Both the position numbers and the translations under genes were made by a program. DNA of 64,000 nt from Pseudodonghicola flavimaris (GTDB lineage Bacteria; Pseudomonadota; Alphaproteobacteria; Rhodobacterales; Rhodobacteraceae): positions 34,214 to 98,213 of the forward strand of contig NZ_JASNJD010000019.1 in assembly GCF_030164425.1 (NCBI RefSeq), read 5' to 3'. Below are positions 37,744-47,460 of the stretch, in pieces. Position 1 is the stretch's first letter. Each line of letters opens with the position of its first letter. A model generated the notes under the pieces. The model ran no database searches. It was not told where the DNA came from and saw only the letters and a list, made by a program, of their open reading frames with translations.

Positions 37744-39318
37744 ATGCGCGATTTCCAGAGCCCGGGCCGCTCCGAGGTGCTGACAACGAACGGGATGTGC
37801 GCCACGTCGCATCCGCTGGCCGCGCTGGTGGCGGTGGATATCCTGCGCCGGGGGGGCAATGCGATGGATGCGGCCATCGCGGGGGCGGTCCTGCTGGGAA
37901 TTTGCGAACCGCAGATGACCGGGATCGGTGGCGATTGCTTTGTCCTCTATACCGATCCGGACAGCGGCGCGCTCAAGGCGCTGAACGGCTCCGGCCGGGC
38001 GCCGAAGGCGGCCAGTGCCGCCGCGCTGCGCGACCGGGGGCTGAGCGCGGTGCCGCTCCATGGGCCAGAGGCGGTGACGATCCCCGGCGCCATCGATGCC
38101 TTTTGCCATCTGTCGGAAACCGTCGGCACGCTCGGGCTCGATGCGATTCTCGCGCCGGCGATCCAGTATGCCGAGGCCGGCGTGCCGGTGGCGGCCCGCG
38201 TGGCCTTCGACTGGGCCACGGATCAGGGCACCCTGCAGGGTGTTGCGCGCGACCGCTATCTGATCGATGGCCGCGTCCCGCGGGTGGGGGAGATCTTTCG
38301 CGCCCCGGGCCAGGCCGAGGTGCTGCGCCGGATCGCCAGGCAGGGCCGCGACGGTTTCTATACCGGTGAGGTGGCCGAGGACATCTGTGCCGCGCTGACC
38401 GCGTTGGGCGGGGTCCACACGCTGGAGGATTTCGCCGCGACCCGCTGTACCGAGACGACGCCGGTGTCGGGGCAGTACAAGGGGGCCGATCTGTTCGAGC
38501 ATCCGCCCAACGGTCAGGGCGCAACGGCGATCCTGATGCTGAATATCCTGAGCCATTTCGACATCGCCGGCATGGAGCCCTTCGGCGCCGCTCGTGCCCA
38601 TGTGGAGGCCGAGGCCGCCAAGCTGGCCTATGACGCGCGGAACCGGTTCATCGCCGATCCCGACCGCACCGCGCGGTTGCAGCATATGCTGGCACCGGAA
38701 ACCGCGGCGCAGTTGGCCGGGCGGATCGACATGGCCCGGGCGATGGCCAGCCCCGCGGCGCTGAGCGAGGCGGTGCACAAGGATACGATCTATATCACCG
38801 TGGTCGACCGCGACCGGATGGCGGTGTCGCTGATCTATTCGATCTTCCATGGCTTTGGCTCTGGCATTGCCAGCGACCGCTTCGGCGTGCTGCTGCAGAA
38901 CCGCGGTGCCGGCTTCAGCCTGGAGGCGGGGCATCCGAACGAAATGACCGGCGGCAATCGCCCGATGCATACCATCATCCCGGCGATGCTGCGCGATGGC
39001 GACACGCTGATGCCCTTCGGGGTGATGGGCGGAGCCTATCAGCCCAACGGTCATGCTCGGGTGGTCAGCAACCTGCGCGATTTCGGCATGGACCTGCAGG
39101 CGGCGCTGGATGCGCCACGCAGTTTTGCCGACACCACCGGGCTGGAGGTCGAGCGGGGCTATAGCGATGCGGTGCGGCAGGAGCTGGCCGATCTGGGCCA
39201 CAGCGTGGTGGTCCCGGAAACGCCGATCGGCGGGGCGCAGGCGATCCGCATACGTCCCGACGGGGTGCTGGAGGCAGCCAGTGATCCACGCAAGGACGGC
39301 TGTGCGCTGGGCTATTGA
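37744..39318 (+). CDS. Gamma-glutamyltransferase family protein (cytosolic form)
   Basis: A 524-residue Ntn-hydrolase-like protein. The N-terminus (MCATSHPLAALVAVDILRRG then GGNAMDAAIAGAVLLGI) and GGDCFVLYTD match GGT; the autocatalytic nucleophile is Thr348 in HKDTIYITVVDRD, although the next two residues usually Thr-His are Ile-Tyr. No signal peptide is present, unlike periplasmic GGT, so it is likely a cytosolic relative acting on gamma-glutamyl or acyl-amide compounds. GGGAG lies before the ATG. Substrate is open. Confidence 0.85.
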   Translation: MRDFQSPGRSEVLTTNGMCATSHPLAALVAVDILRRGGNAMDAAIAGAVLLGICEPQMTGIGGDCFVLYTDPDSGALKALNGSGRAPKAASAAALRDRGLSAVPLHGPEAVTIPGAIDAFCHLSETVGTLGLDAILAPAIQYAEAGVPVAARVAFDWATDQGTLQGVARDRYLIDGRVPRVGEIFRAPGQAEVLRRIARQGRDGFYTGEVAEDICAALTALGGVHTLEDFAATRCTETTPVSGQYKGADLFEHPPNGQGATAILMLNILSHFDIAGMEPFGAARAHVEAEAAKLAYDARNRFIADPDRTARLQHMLAPETAAQLAGRIDMARAMASPAALSEAVHKDTIYITVVDRDRMAVSLIYSIFHGFGSGIASDRFGVLLQNRGAGFSLEAGHPNEMTGGNRPMHTIIPAMLRDGDTLMPFGVMGGAYQPNGHARVVSNLRDFGMDLQAALDAPRSFADTTGLEVERGYSDAVRQELADLGHSVVVPETPIGGAQAIRIRPDGVLEAASDPRKDGCALGY

Positions 39319-39422
39319 ACGATGATATCGCCTGCCGGGTCCTGCGGGAGCCGGCAGATCGCAAGCGCCCGCTGCGACGGCTTCCCCGCCAGCGCGGTGC
39401 TGCCCGCCCGAGCTGGTAGATT

Positions 39423-39749
39423 TTAATTAAATTGGAAATGAAGGGGGTACGAACCGTCCTGGAACGGGCCGAACATCTCCGGGATATCGGGGTGATCCAC
39501 CGGCTCGCCAGAGTAGTCGGCGACCAGATTCTGCTCCGACACATAGGCCACGTAGTAGGTGTGATCGTTTTCGGCCAGCAGGTGGTAGAACGGCTGTTCC
39601 TTCAGCGGCCGGCTGTCTTCCGGGATCGCCTCATACCATTCCTCGGTATTCGCGAACTCCGGATCGACATCGAAAACCACGCCGCGAAACGGGTGCTTCT
39701 TGTGGCGCACAACTTGGCCCAGGTGATATTTCGCGCGCGTCTTCAGCAT
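39423..39749 (-). CDS. hspQ: Heat shock protein HspQ
   Basis: A 108-residue protein matching HspQ: AKYHLGQVVRHKKHPFRGVVFDVDPEF, then PFYHLLAENDHTYYVAYVSEQNL and HPDIPEMFG. In E. coli HspQ binds hemimethylated DNA and is an adaptor enhancing Lon proteolysis. The gene is monocistronic and convergent with the GGT-like gene; a 7-bp inverted repeat (39332-39338 and 39351-39357) between them may act as a bidirectional terminator. Confidence 0.95.
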   Translation of the reverse strand: MLKTRAKYHLGQVVRHKKHPFRGVVFDVDPEFANTEEWYEAIPEDSRPLKEQPFYHLLAENDHTYYVAYVSEQNLVADYSGEPVDHPDIPEMFGPFQDGSYPLHFQFN

Positions 39750-39950
39750 TAAACATAGCCCTCAATGACATGTTCTTAACCGTAACACCTGAGCCTTGTC
39801 CAACCCCCGCAGCCGATTTTCCAAGAAACAGACTGTCGAATTGATTTTGACAGTGCCTGCCTCGCGGCCTGAGCGGGACGCTGCCGAAAGTCTCAGGCAA
39901 ATGTGATTCCCACCGGGGCGTTTATCGGCTAAAATTCCCTCAAAAAAGGC

Positions 39951-40538
39951 ATGAGGCAGATGAGCAGACCCCTCAGCATTCTTTTGCTGGTTCTGATTCT
40001 GGCGTCCTGTGGCGGTGGCTACAAGGCGCCCCCCAGCAATTTGGACAACGCCTGCAGCATCCTCAGTCAGCGGCCGGAGTATAAACGCGCCTTCCGTGCC
40101 GTCGAGCGGCGCTATGGTGTGCCGGCGCATGTGCAGATGGCGGTGATCTATCAGGAAAGCCGGTATCGTTCCGATGCGCGCACCCCCTATCGCTATGTGC
40201 TGGGGGTGATCCCCATGGGGCGGCAGTCCAGCGCATACGGCTACAGCCAGGCGCTGGACGGAACCTGGGACGAATACCGGCGTTCCACCGGTAACCAGCG
40301 GGCGAAACGCGATAAAATGCGCGATGCCGCGGATTTCATGGGCTGGTACATGACGCGCAGTTCGCAGCGCAACGGCATCGCCCTGACCGACGCGCGCAAT
40401 CAGTATCTCGCTTATCACGAAGGGCACACCGGCTATGCCCGCGGCTCGCATCAGAGCAAGAGCTGGCTGTTGCGGGTCGCCGACGATGTCGAGCGGCGCT
40501 CGTATATGTACCGCGCCCAGCTGGCAAGCTGCTACTGA
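39951..40538 (+). CDS. SLT-domain lytic transglycosylase lipoprotein
   Basis: A 195-residue lipoprotein. The signal ILLLVLILASC ends in a lipobox with acylated Cys20. The transglycosylase domain has catalytic Glu69 in VIYQESRYRSDAR and the AYGYSQALDGTWDEYR phrase, cleaving peptidoglycan glycan strands from the outer membrane side. A second ATG at 39960 could be used. It stands alone, convergent with lolA. Confidence 0.9.
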   Translation: MRQMSRPLSILLLVLILASCGGGYKAPPSNLDNACSILSQRPEYKRAFRAVERRYGVPAHVQMAVIYQESRYRSDARTPYRYVLGVIPMGRQSSAYGYSQALDGTWDEYRRSTGNQRAKRDKMRDAADFMGWYMTRSSQRNGIALTDARNQYLAYHEGHTGYARGSHQSKSWLLRVADDVERRSYMYRAQLASCY

Positions 40539-40561
40539 CGGCAACGGGAGGAGACGCAGCC

Positions 40562-41170
40562 TCAGCGCTTGTCGGTGGGGGCGGAGCCGCCGACCGGCAG
40601 GAACAGGCTGCCGGGCAGGGACATCCCGGTTTCCAGTTTGCCCAGAATCACCGTGGTCTGACCGCCGCTGGCATCATGGATCACCCATTTGCGCAGCTCC
40701 ACCGGCGTGTCGGTGAACATCAGTTCGATTCGCCCGTAATCGGGGTTATCGGGGTCCTGCGCGGTGATTACGGTCGAGGTGCCGTCGAAGGTGTGGCCAA
40801 CCACCATATTGGCGCGGTCCAGATCGACACGGCTGGCCAGGATGATCGACAGCGGCGTGCGGCTGAGCGGATAGCTTTCCGGCGGCTGGTTCGATTTCGG
40901 ATCGCGGATCACCACGGTGCCGGCGCCGACGATCACCGCCGCATTGCCGGGGGGATCGTACTGGAACCGCGCCTTGCCCGGACGGCTGAGATAGAGCGTT
41001 CCGGTGGTCAGCGTGCCATCGTCGTTGATCTGGGTGAACGGGCTTTCCGCCGTCTTCAGACCGTTGAGATAGGCCGATATCGCCGACAGCGGCAATTTCT
41101 CGGCGGCCTGCGCCAGCGGCGCGGCCAGGATCAGCGCCGGAAGGCTGAGACTGAGCAGTAGGTTTCTCAT
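40562..41170 (-). CDS. lolA: Outer membrane lipoprotein carrier protein LolA
   Basis: A 202-residue periplasmic chaperone with signal peptide MRNLLLSLSLPALILAAPLA (cleavage near AQA-AEK). The mature part shows LolA features: FTQINDDGTLTTGTLYLSRPGKARFQYDPP and a strand-rich hydrophobic cup. It ferries lipoproteins to the outer membrane. ATG at 41170 begins the signal; a longer in-frame start at 41221 is unlikely. In related genomes lolA follows ftsK; here an RTX gene lies between. Confidence 0.9.
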   Translation of the reverse strand: MRNLLLSLSLPALILAAPLAQAAEKLPLSAISAYLNGLKTAESPFTQINDDGTLTTGTLYLSRPGKARFQYDPPGNAAVIVGAGTVVIRDPKSNQPPESYPLSRTPLSIILASRVDLDRANMVVGHTFDGTSTVITAQDPDNPDYGRIELMFTDTPVELRKWVIHDASGGQTTVILGKLETGMSLPGSLFLPVGGSAPTDKR

Positions 41171-41270
41171 GGCGATTACATAGGCATTGCCGGACGGGAT
41201 TGTCATCCCCGCACGGTCCACATCGGCGTGAAGGCGCGGAAGCGGGCCGGGGGGGTGGAAAATCGGGGGG

Positions 41271-42632
41271 TTAGAAAATCAGGTCCTCGGCCACCGTCAG
41301 AGCCGACGGGGCGACGCTCTCCAGCAGGAGGGTCAGGGGCGTGCCGATGCCGAAGCTCAGCAAGCTATCCGCGCCGCCGTGGCGGGGGGCAATCGTCAGG
41401 TCGTCGGGGGTGAGATCGAGGGCGCGCAGATCGATATGATCCCGCCCGGGAGTGAAATCTCTGATCCGGTCGCGTCCGGCGCCATCGTCCGGGGTGAAGA
41501 TGAACAGATCCGCCCCGGCGCCGCCGGTCAGCACATCGCGCCCGGCACCGCCGGCGATCCTGTCGTCGCCGCCGCCGCCGGAGAGGGTATCGTTGCCGCC
41601 CTCGCCGAACAGGCGGTCGTCTCCGGCTCCTCCGGACAGCTGATCGGCCTGGCCGCCGCCAAAGAGCCGGTCGGCCCCCGCGCCCCCCTGCAGCAGGTTG
41701 CGGAAATCATTGCCCACCAGCAGATCGCGGCCGCTGCCGCCCAGAAGGGTATCGACGCTGCGGGCGAAGTCGGTCTCGTCGCTGGCGGCGCCGCCGGCAG
41801 TCAGCCGGTCCTGGCCCGGGCCGCCATAGAGCCTGTCGTCGCCCAGCCCGCCATCGAGCGTGTCCCGGCCGGCACCGCCGCGCAGGATGTCGTCCGCCTC
41901 GCGGCCGAACAGCCTGTCGTCGCCACCCCGGCCATTCAACCGGTTGGGTCCCTGGACTCCGATCAGGGCATCGTCCTGCCCGGCCGCGGTCAGGCTGAAC
42001 CCCGCGTCGCCGAAGCCATAGCTCCAGCCGGTGGTGTCGATCGGCCCGCCATAGAGCTGTCCCAGGGCCAGTTTGTCCAACACCCCGAGCTGATCGTAGG
42101 GCGGTCCCGACAGCGTGTAGGACATCAGCGTCATCGACCGGTTGTCCAGATCGGGGGCCAGCGTGAAGCTGCCGTTGAAGGGATGGCTCAGACCCAGGCT
42201 ATGCCCCAGCTCATGCAGGATGGATTGATAGCGCGGGCCGCTCAGCCGGTCGCCGTCGGTCAGATCCATGGTCAGGTCGCCGGAGTCGGTCTCGTCCCCG
42301 GTGACATAGGGATAATGCGCCCAGCCACCGTAGATCGAGCCGGTGACACCGAAGGCCCTGATCATCGCGGGGCCGGTGGTCTCGACGAACAGCACTCCGG
42401 TCTCGGCCTCGAAGGTGCTCATCGCCTGACGCACCGCCGCCCGTTGTGCCGCGGAAAACGCCAATACCGTCTCGGCCGCATAGGGCAGCGTGTCCAGCGC
42501 GGGCAGATCGGCGGTTTCGGTGAAGGAATAGCTGACGATGACCGGGATCGGCGTCTCGTGGCCATAGCTCCAGCTGTAATATGGATCGTCCAGCCGGGCC
42601 AGGATGGCCCTCTCGTCACGCACCACGGTCAT
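41271..42632 (-). CDS. Serralysin-like M10 metalloprotease with RTX repeats
   Basis: A 453-residue secreted protein. The zinc site HELGHSLGLSH is at residues 140-150 and the Met-turn at Met170 in MTLMSY, defining an M10B (serralysin-type) protease. Residues about 218-390 hold at least ten GGxGxDxL calcium-binding nonapeptides, and the last 60 residues resemble a type I secretion signal ending in AEDLIF. No Sec signal is present, as expected for type I export; no transporter is nearby. The N-terminal propeptide region is short. It lies between ftsK and lolA behind the ftsK terminator, so is transcribed separately. Confidence 0.92.
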   Translation of the reverse strand: MTVVRDERAILARLDDPYYSWSYGHETPIPVIVSYSFTETADLPALDTLPYAAETVLAFSAAQRAAVRQAMSTFEAETGVLFVETTGPAMIRAFGVTGSIYGGWAHYPYVTGDETDSGDLTMDLTDGDRLSGPRYQSILHELGHSLGLSHPFNGSFTLAPDLDNRSMTLMSYTLSGPPYDQLGVLDKLALGQLYGGPIDTTGWSYGFGDAGFSLTAAGQDDALIGVQGPNRLNGRGGDDRLFGREADDILRGGAGRDTLDGGLGDDRLYGGPGQDRLTAGGAASDETDFARSVDTLLGGSGRDLLVGNDFRNLLQGGAGADRLFGGGQADQLSGGAGDDRLFGEGGNDTLSGGGGDDRIAGGAGRDVLTGGAGADLFIFTPDDGAGRDRIRDFTPGRDHIDLRALDLTPDDLTIAPRHGGADSLLSFGIGTPLTLLLESVAPSALTVAEDLIF

Positions 42633-42655
42633 ATCGGCGACCTGTTCTTACCATT

Positions 42656-42687
42656 GAAAAAGCCGGGCCCGGTGATCGGGCCCGGCT
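42656..42687 (-). terminator. Rho-independent terminator of ftsK
   Basis: Perfect 11-bp stem agccgggcccg (42661-42671) and cgggcccggct (42677-42687), 5-base loop, with U-run (minus strand UUUUUC, 42661-42656). It lies 26 bases beyond the ftsK stop and separates it from the RTX gene. Confidence 0.95.
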
Positions 42688-42713
42688 GAAACCGTTTCGG
42701 GGCTACGGTACCG

Positions 42714-45700
42714 TCACTGCTGTTCGGGCACCAGGATTTCCCGTTTGCCGACGTGGTTGGCCGGGCTGACCAGACCCTCGTCTTCCATCTGCTCCACCAG
42801 CCGGGCGGCCTTGTTATAGCCGATCGCCAGTTTCCGCTGGATGTAAGAAGTGGAGCATTTGCGATCCTTGATCACCACCTGCACCGCTGCGTCATAGAGC
42901 GCGTCCTCGCCATCGGTATTGCCGCCGGTCGAAAGCCCCAGCACCGCGTCGATGCTTTCGGCCTTTTCCTCGTCCGGGCCGTCCAGCACATTGCCGACAT
43001 AATCGGGCGGGCCGAACTGCTTGAGATGGGTGACAACCTCCTCTACCTCCTCGTCGGAGACGAAGGGGCCGTGGCAGCGGGTGATCTTGGCGCCGCCGGC
43101 CATATAGAGCATGTCGCCCATGCCCAGCAGCTGTTCGGCGCCCTGTTCGCCCAGGATGGTGCGGCTGTCGACCTTCGAGGTCACCTGGAAGGAAATCCGG
43201 GTGGGGAAGTTCGCCTTGATGGTGCCGGTGATGACGTCGACCGAGGGCCGCTGCGTCGCCATGATCAGGTGGATGCCCGACGCCCGGGCCATCTGTGCCA
43301 GACGCTGGATGCAGGCCTCGATCTCCTTGCCGGCGACCATCATCAGGTCGGCCATCTCGTCGACGATCACCACGATATAGGGCAGCGCGACGGGCTGGAA
43401 TTCCTCGGTCTCGAACACCGGTTCGCCGGTCTCGTCGTCAAAGCCGGTCTGCACGGTGCGGCTGAACATCTCGCCCTTCGACAGCGCCTCGCGCACCCGG
43501 CCGTTATAGCCCTCGATGTTGCGCACACCCATCTTCGACATCTTGCGATAGCGATCCTCCATCTCACCCACCGTCCATTTCAGGGCGACGACCGCCTTCT
43601 TCGGATCGGTGACGACGGGAGAGAGCAGATGAGGGATGCCGTCATAGACGGAGAGTTCCAGCATCTTCGGGTCGATCATGATCAGCCGGCATTCCTCCGG
43701 CGTCAGCTTGTAGAGCAGGCTGAGGATCATGGTGTTGATCGCCACCGATTTCCCGGAGCCGGTGGTCCCGGCGATCAGCAGGTGGGGCATCTTGGCCAGG
43801 TTGGCAACAACCGCATCGCCGCCGATATCCTTGCCGAGCGCCAGCGGCAGGCTCATCTTGCTGTCGCCGAAGTCGCGGGCGGCGAGGATTTCGCGCAGCA
43901 CCACCTTCTCGCGGTTCTCGTTCGGCAGCTCGATGCCGATGACCGACCGGCCCGGCACGGTGGAGACCCGCGCCGACAGCGCCGACATCGACCGGGCGAT
44001 ATCGTCGGCCAGGCCGATCACGCGGCTGGCCTTGAGGCCCGGGGCCGGTTCCAGTTCATACATGGTGACGACCGGACCGGGGCGAACGCTGACGATCTCG
44101 CCCTTCACCCCGTAATCGTCCAGCACGTTTTCCAGCATGCGGGCGTTTTCTTCCAGCGCCTCGTCGCTGAGGTAATGCCGTTCGATCTCGGCCGGGTTGG
44201 TCAGCAGGTTCAGCGGCGGCAGTTCGAAATCGTGGTGATGTTCTTCGAAGGCCAGGGCCGGCTGCGCCTCGGCCTGGGCGCGGCGCGACGGCTGCACCGG
44301 CTTGCGGTTCAGCGGCTGCACCACCTTGCGCGGCTCCGCCAGCGGCACCGCCATGGGTTGGGCCACCGGCTGCGGGGCGGGCCGGTCGGCCTGCGGCGCC
44401 TCTGCCGGTTGCGCGCGGTAGACCGGGGGCGCCGGCTGGGCCGGCTGCTCCGGCGCGGCGTATTCGGCATATCCGGTGTCGTCCGAATAGTCCTGATCGT
44501 GCTCCTGCGCCGGCGGCATCGGTGCCGCCTGCGGGGCAGGGGAGGGGGCGAGCTGCGGCGCGGCCATGGGGGCCTGCGTGGAGACGTGTGTGGGGGCCTG
44601 AATCGGGGCCGGGGCCGGCTGCGGTGCCACCGCCTGTACAGGCGGGGCGACCGGCGCGTCGGCGACGGTGGGCTGGACGGCCACATAGGGCGCCGCGGCG
44701 CTGAGCGGCGGCTCGGGCGGCAGGACGGCCTGGGCCGCGGTCACCGGCGGTTCCGGCGGCAGCACGTTGCCATGGCGCAGCGGGTTCAGCAGCAGCGGAT
44801 CGGGTCCGCGGCCACGGCCCTTGGTCAGCGGCCGGCTGGGATCGGGTTCGACCGGGGCCGGCGCACCAGAGCGGGCACGGATGGCATCGGCGATCTTGGC
44901 GCGGATGCGGTCGTCGCCGGGCATGTCCTGTTCCGCCGCCGACATCTCGGGCTCGACCAGTTCGGGTTCGGGCATCGGCGCCGGTTCTGCGCGGCGCAGC
45001 AGCGACGGCATGCGGGCGAGGAAGCCCGTACGTTCCTCGCTCTGCGCGGCACGGCGGGGAGCCTCCGGCGCCGGCACCGGCGCGGCAACGGCGGGGGCCG
45101 CAACCGGGGCGGGAGCCTGAGGCTGGACCGGGGTCGCCTGTTGAACGGCGGCGGAATAGTGGGGGGCTGCGTGCTGGATCGGGGCGGCGGCGCGCGGGGC
45201 TGGAGTGGGCTGCGGCTCCATCGCGGGCTGCGGCCGGTGCACCGGGATCGGTGCGCTGCGCTGGACCGGCTGCGGTGCCGGTTCGGGATAGGGATCTTCG
45301 AACAGGGCTTCGGCTTCGGCCTCGGCAGCGGCCAGTTCCTGCGCGGCGCGCGCGGCCTCGGCATCCGCCGCCAGTTGCTGGCGATAAGCCTTTTCGGCGG
45401 CGGCCTTCTCGCGCCGGGCGCTGCGGTGGGCAGCGAAATCGCCCACTTGCTTGCGGGCGGCCTGGGCGGCGCTGACCCCGCCCTTGCCGAGAAGGTTGAC
45501 GAGGAAGCCATAGACCATCACCACGCCGATCAGCACGAAGCGCAGCGCGCGCGCGATCTCGGGCCGGGTGAAGCCCAGCACATAGGCGCCCATCCCCAGC
45601 ATGGCGACGGCGGTCAGAAGCGACATCAGCTTGACGGCGAAATGCGAGCCCAGCGGCAGCAGCGTCAGCAGCGCGGCCACCACGGTATCGCCGAACAGAC

Positions 45701-46130
45701 CGCCCAGCCCGAAGCTGTGCGTTGCGCTCCACGCGGCACTGGGCACCAGCGTGGCGGCATAGACCGAGCCGACGGCGATGGCGATCGGGGCGAAGATCAG
45801 GCGGGACAGCGCGCGCTCCTCTCCCCGGTGCAGCGCATAGCGCAGGCCCCAGCCGATCAGCGCGATGGCCAGCCCCCAGCTGCCGCCACCGACCACCATG
45901 AACAGCGGTGCCGCGACCGAGGCGCCGAAGCGGCCCAGCCAGTTCTGCACCGGCGCATCGGTCGAGACCATCCAGTTGGGATCGTCCGGCGTGTAGGAGC
46001 CGATCATGGCCGCCGCCGCGAGGCCGATGCAGATCAGGACGATCCCGATCAGCTCCTTGCCCCGTTTTTCGATGGCCGCCTGCATGTTGCTGTCCAGCAG
46101 AGGGTCGCGGCTGCGAGTGTGATATGCCAT
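42714..46130 (-). CDS. ftsK: DNA translocase FtsK
   Basis: A 1138-residue septal DNA pump. Four or five N-terminal membrane segments occupy residues about 26-200, a long Pro/Ala/Gln-rich linker runs from about 240 to 640, and the RecA-type motor follows with Walker [14 protein letters not shown] and Walker [12 protein letters not shown]. The C-terminal gamma winged helix ([20 protein letters not shown]) recognises KOPS. The function is chromosome dimer resolution and segregation at the septum. It lies in a conserved minus-strand block after the aminotransferase gene. Confidence 0.98.
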   Translation of the reverse strand: MAYHTRSRDPLLDSNMQAAIEKRGKELIGIVLICIGLAAAAMIGSYTPDDPNWMVSTDAPVQNWLGRFGASVAAPLFMVVGGGSWGLAIALIGWGLRYALHRGEERALSRLIFAPIAIAVGSVYAATLVPSAAWSATHSFGLGGLFGDTVVAALLTLLPLGSHFAVKLMSLLTAVAMLGMGAYVLGFTRPEIARALRFVLIGVVMVYGFLVNLLGKGGVSAAQAARKQVGDFAAHRSARREKAAAEKAYRQQLAADAEAARAAQELAAAEAEAEALFEDPYPEPAPQPVQRSAPIPVHRPQPAMEPQPTPAPRAAAPIQHAAPHYSAAVQQATPVQPQAPAPVAAPAVAAPVPAPEAPRRAAQSEERTGFLARMPSLLRRAEPAPMPEPELVEPEMSAAEQDMPGDDRIRAKIADAIRARSGAPAPVEPDPSRPLTKGRGRGPDPLLLNPLRHGNVLPPEPPVTAAQAVLPPEPPLSAAAPYVAVQPTVADAPVAPPVQAVAPQPAPAPIQAPTHVSTQAPMAAPQLAPSPAPQAAPMPPAQEHDQDYSDDTGYAEYAAPEQPAQPAPPVYRAQPAEAPQADRPAPQPVAQPMAVPLAEPRKVVQPLNRKPVQPSRRAQAEAQPALAFEEHHHDFELPPLNLLTNPAEIERHYLSDEALEENARMLENVLDDYGVKGEIVSVRPGPVVTMYELEPAPGLKASRVIGLADDIARSMSALSARVSTVPGRSVIGIELPNENREKVVLREILAARDFGDSKMSLPLALGKDIGGDAVVANLAKMPHLLIAGTTGSGKSVAINTMILSLLYKLTPEECRLIMIDPKMLELSVYDGIPHLLSPVVTDPKKAVVALKWTVGEMEDRYRKMSKMGVRNIEGYNGRVREALSKGEMFSRTVQTGFDDETGEPVFETEEFQPVALPYIVVIVDEMADLMMVAGKEIEACIQRLAQMARASGIHLIMATQRPSVDVITGTIKANFPTRISFQVTSKVDSRTILGEQGAEQLLGMGDMLYMAGGAKITRCHGPFVSDEEVEEVVTHLKQFGPPDYVGNVLDGPDEEKAESIDAVLGLSTGGNTDGEDALYDAAVQVVIKDRKCSTSYIQRKLAIGYNKAARLVEQMEDEGLVSPANHVGKREILVPEQQ

Positions 46131-46158
46131 GCCTGTCCTCGGTCCTGCTCGTTTCTTG

Positions 46159-47340
46159 TTATCCGTAGAGGCAATCGCGCAGCCGCGTCAGCGCCTGGCG
46201 GAGTTCGTCTTCGGGAGCCACCATCGCCACCCGGATATAGCTTTTGCCGGGGTTCTCGCCCGCGACCTCGCGCGCCAGATAGCTGCCCGGCAGCACCCGC
46301 ACCCCGGTTTCCTGCCAGAGCTTCAGCGCCGCGGCCTCGCCATCCTCGACCGGCAGCCAGAGGAAGAATCCGGCCTCCGGCGGCATGTAGCCCTGAGCGC
46401 CGGCGAAGACCTCGTCGGCGATGCGGTATTTGGTCTGATAGAGCGCGCGGTTCTCGGCCACATGGGTCTCATCGGCCCAGACGGCGGCGGCGGCGGCCTG
46501 CAGCGGTCCGGGCAGCGGTGCCCCGGAATAGGCCCGCAGCGTCTTCAGCCGTGCCATGCTGGCCGGCCCGCCGGCGACGAAGCCTGAGCGCAGCCCGGGC
46601 AGGTTCGACCGTTTCGACAGCGAATTGAACAGGGTCACCCGTTCCGGATCGGCGCCCAGTTCGGCTGCCACCGCGAGCGCCCCGGTGGGGGCGGCATCGC
46701 GGTAGATCTCGGAATAGCATTCGTCGGCGAAGATGCGGAAATCGTATTTCTCCGCCAGCGCGATCAGGTCAGCCCAATAGTCCCGGCTGGCCACCGCGCC
46801 CTGTGGGTTCGCGGGTGAGCAGATATAGGCGATGGCGGTGCGGTTCAGCACATCCTCGGGCAGGGCGGTGAAGTCGGGCAGATGGCCGGTGGCGGCGGTC
46901 GCCGGCAGGAACACCGGATCGGCGCCGACGGAAATCGCCGCGATCATATAGACTTGGTAGAAGGGGTTGGGGATCAGCACTGCGGGCTTCTGGCCGTTCT
47001 TGCGTTCGGGGCAGAGCGCCATGGCGGCGTTATAGAGCCCCTCGCGGGTGCCGTTCAGCGCCATGACCTGGCTGTCGGCGTCGAGGTTGACGCCATAGCG
47101 CCGCGCCGCCCAGTCGGAAATCGCCCCGCGCAGCGCCGGGGTGCCGTCGTTCGCCGGGTAGCTGTTGAAACCGGCAGCATTCTCGGTGATCACCCGGGTG
47201 ACCCAGTCGGGAAAGGCGTGCTTCGGCTCGCCGATGGTCATATGCACGACGTCGCCGCCGGGCGCATGATCGTCCAGCAGCGCGCGCAGGCGCGGAAATG
47301 CGTATGGCGGCAGGTTCGAAAACCGCTCAGGATAGTCCAT
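46159..47340 (-). CDS. Class I/II PLP-dependent aminotransferase
   Basis: A 393-residue aminotransferase with PLP lysine Lys243 in [14 protein letters not shown], the NPFYQVY and SPANPQG motifs and C-terminal SYIRVAMV arginine. It resembles N-succinyldiaminopimelate aminotransferase DapC, which would supply diaminopimelate for cell wall and lysine, but aspartate or other specificity is possible. It is directly upstream of ftsK on the same strand, 28 bases apart. Confidence 0.9.
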   Translation of the reverse strand: MDYPERFSNLPPYAFPRLRALLDDHAPGGDVVHMTIGEPKHAFPDWVTRVITENAAGFNSYPANDGTPALRGAISDWAARRYGVNLDADSQVMALNGTREGLYNAAMALCPERKNGQKPAVLIPNPFYQVYMIAAISVGADPVFLPATAATGHLPDFTALPEDVLNRTAIAYICSPANPQGAVASRDYWADLIALAEKYDFRIFADECYSEIYRDAAPTGALAVAAELGADPERVTLFNSLSKRSNLPGLRSGFVAGGPASMARLKTLRAYSGAPLPGPLQAAAAAVWADETHVAENRALYQTKYRIADEVFAGAQGYMPPEAGFFLWLPVEDGEAAALKLWQETGVRVLPGSYLAREVAGENPGKSYIRVAMVAPEDELRQALTRLRDCLYG

Positions 47341-47460
47341 AATGTCTGCCTCTGGGTCGGGATCATTGGCGTCCCGTTTGCGAGGCAGGTTACCGCGATG
47401 GTGTCTCTCCGTCCAGCCTAAGCCGGTGAGGACTCGGGGAAATGTGGCAATCCGGCCAGA

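Noticed and set aside
41450..41950. Tandem repeats resembling a minisatellite or CRISPR
   Set aside because: They are the nine-residue RTX codon repeats of the protease gene, with no spacers.
42753..46628. A very long open frame of 1291 codons on the plus strand opposite ftsK and part of the aminotransferase gene
   Set aside because: It is a mirror of the strong GC third-position bias of ftsK; its translation is a low-complexity Arg/Gly/His/Gln-rich string without domains.
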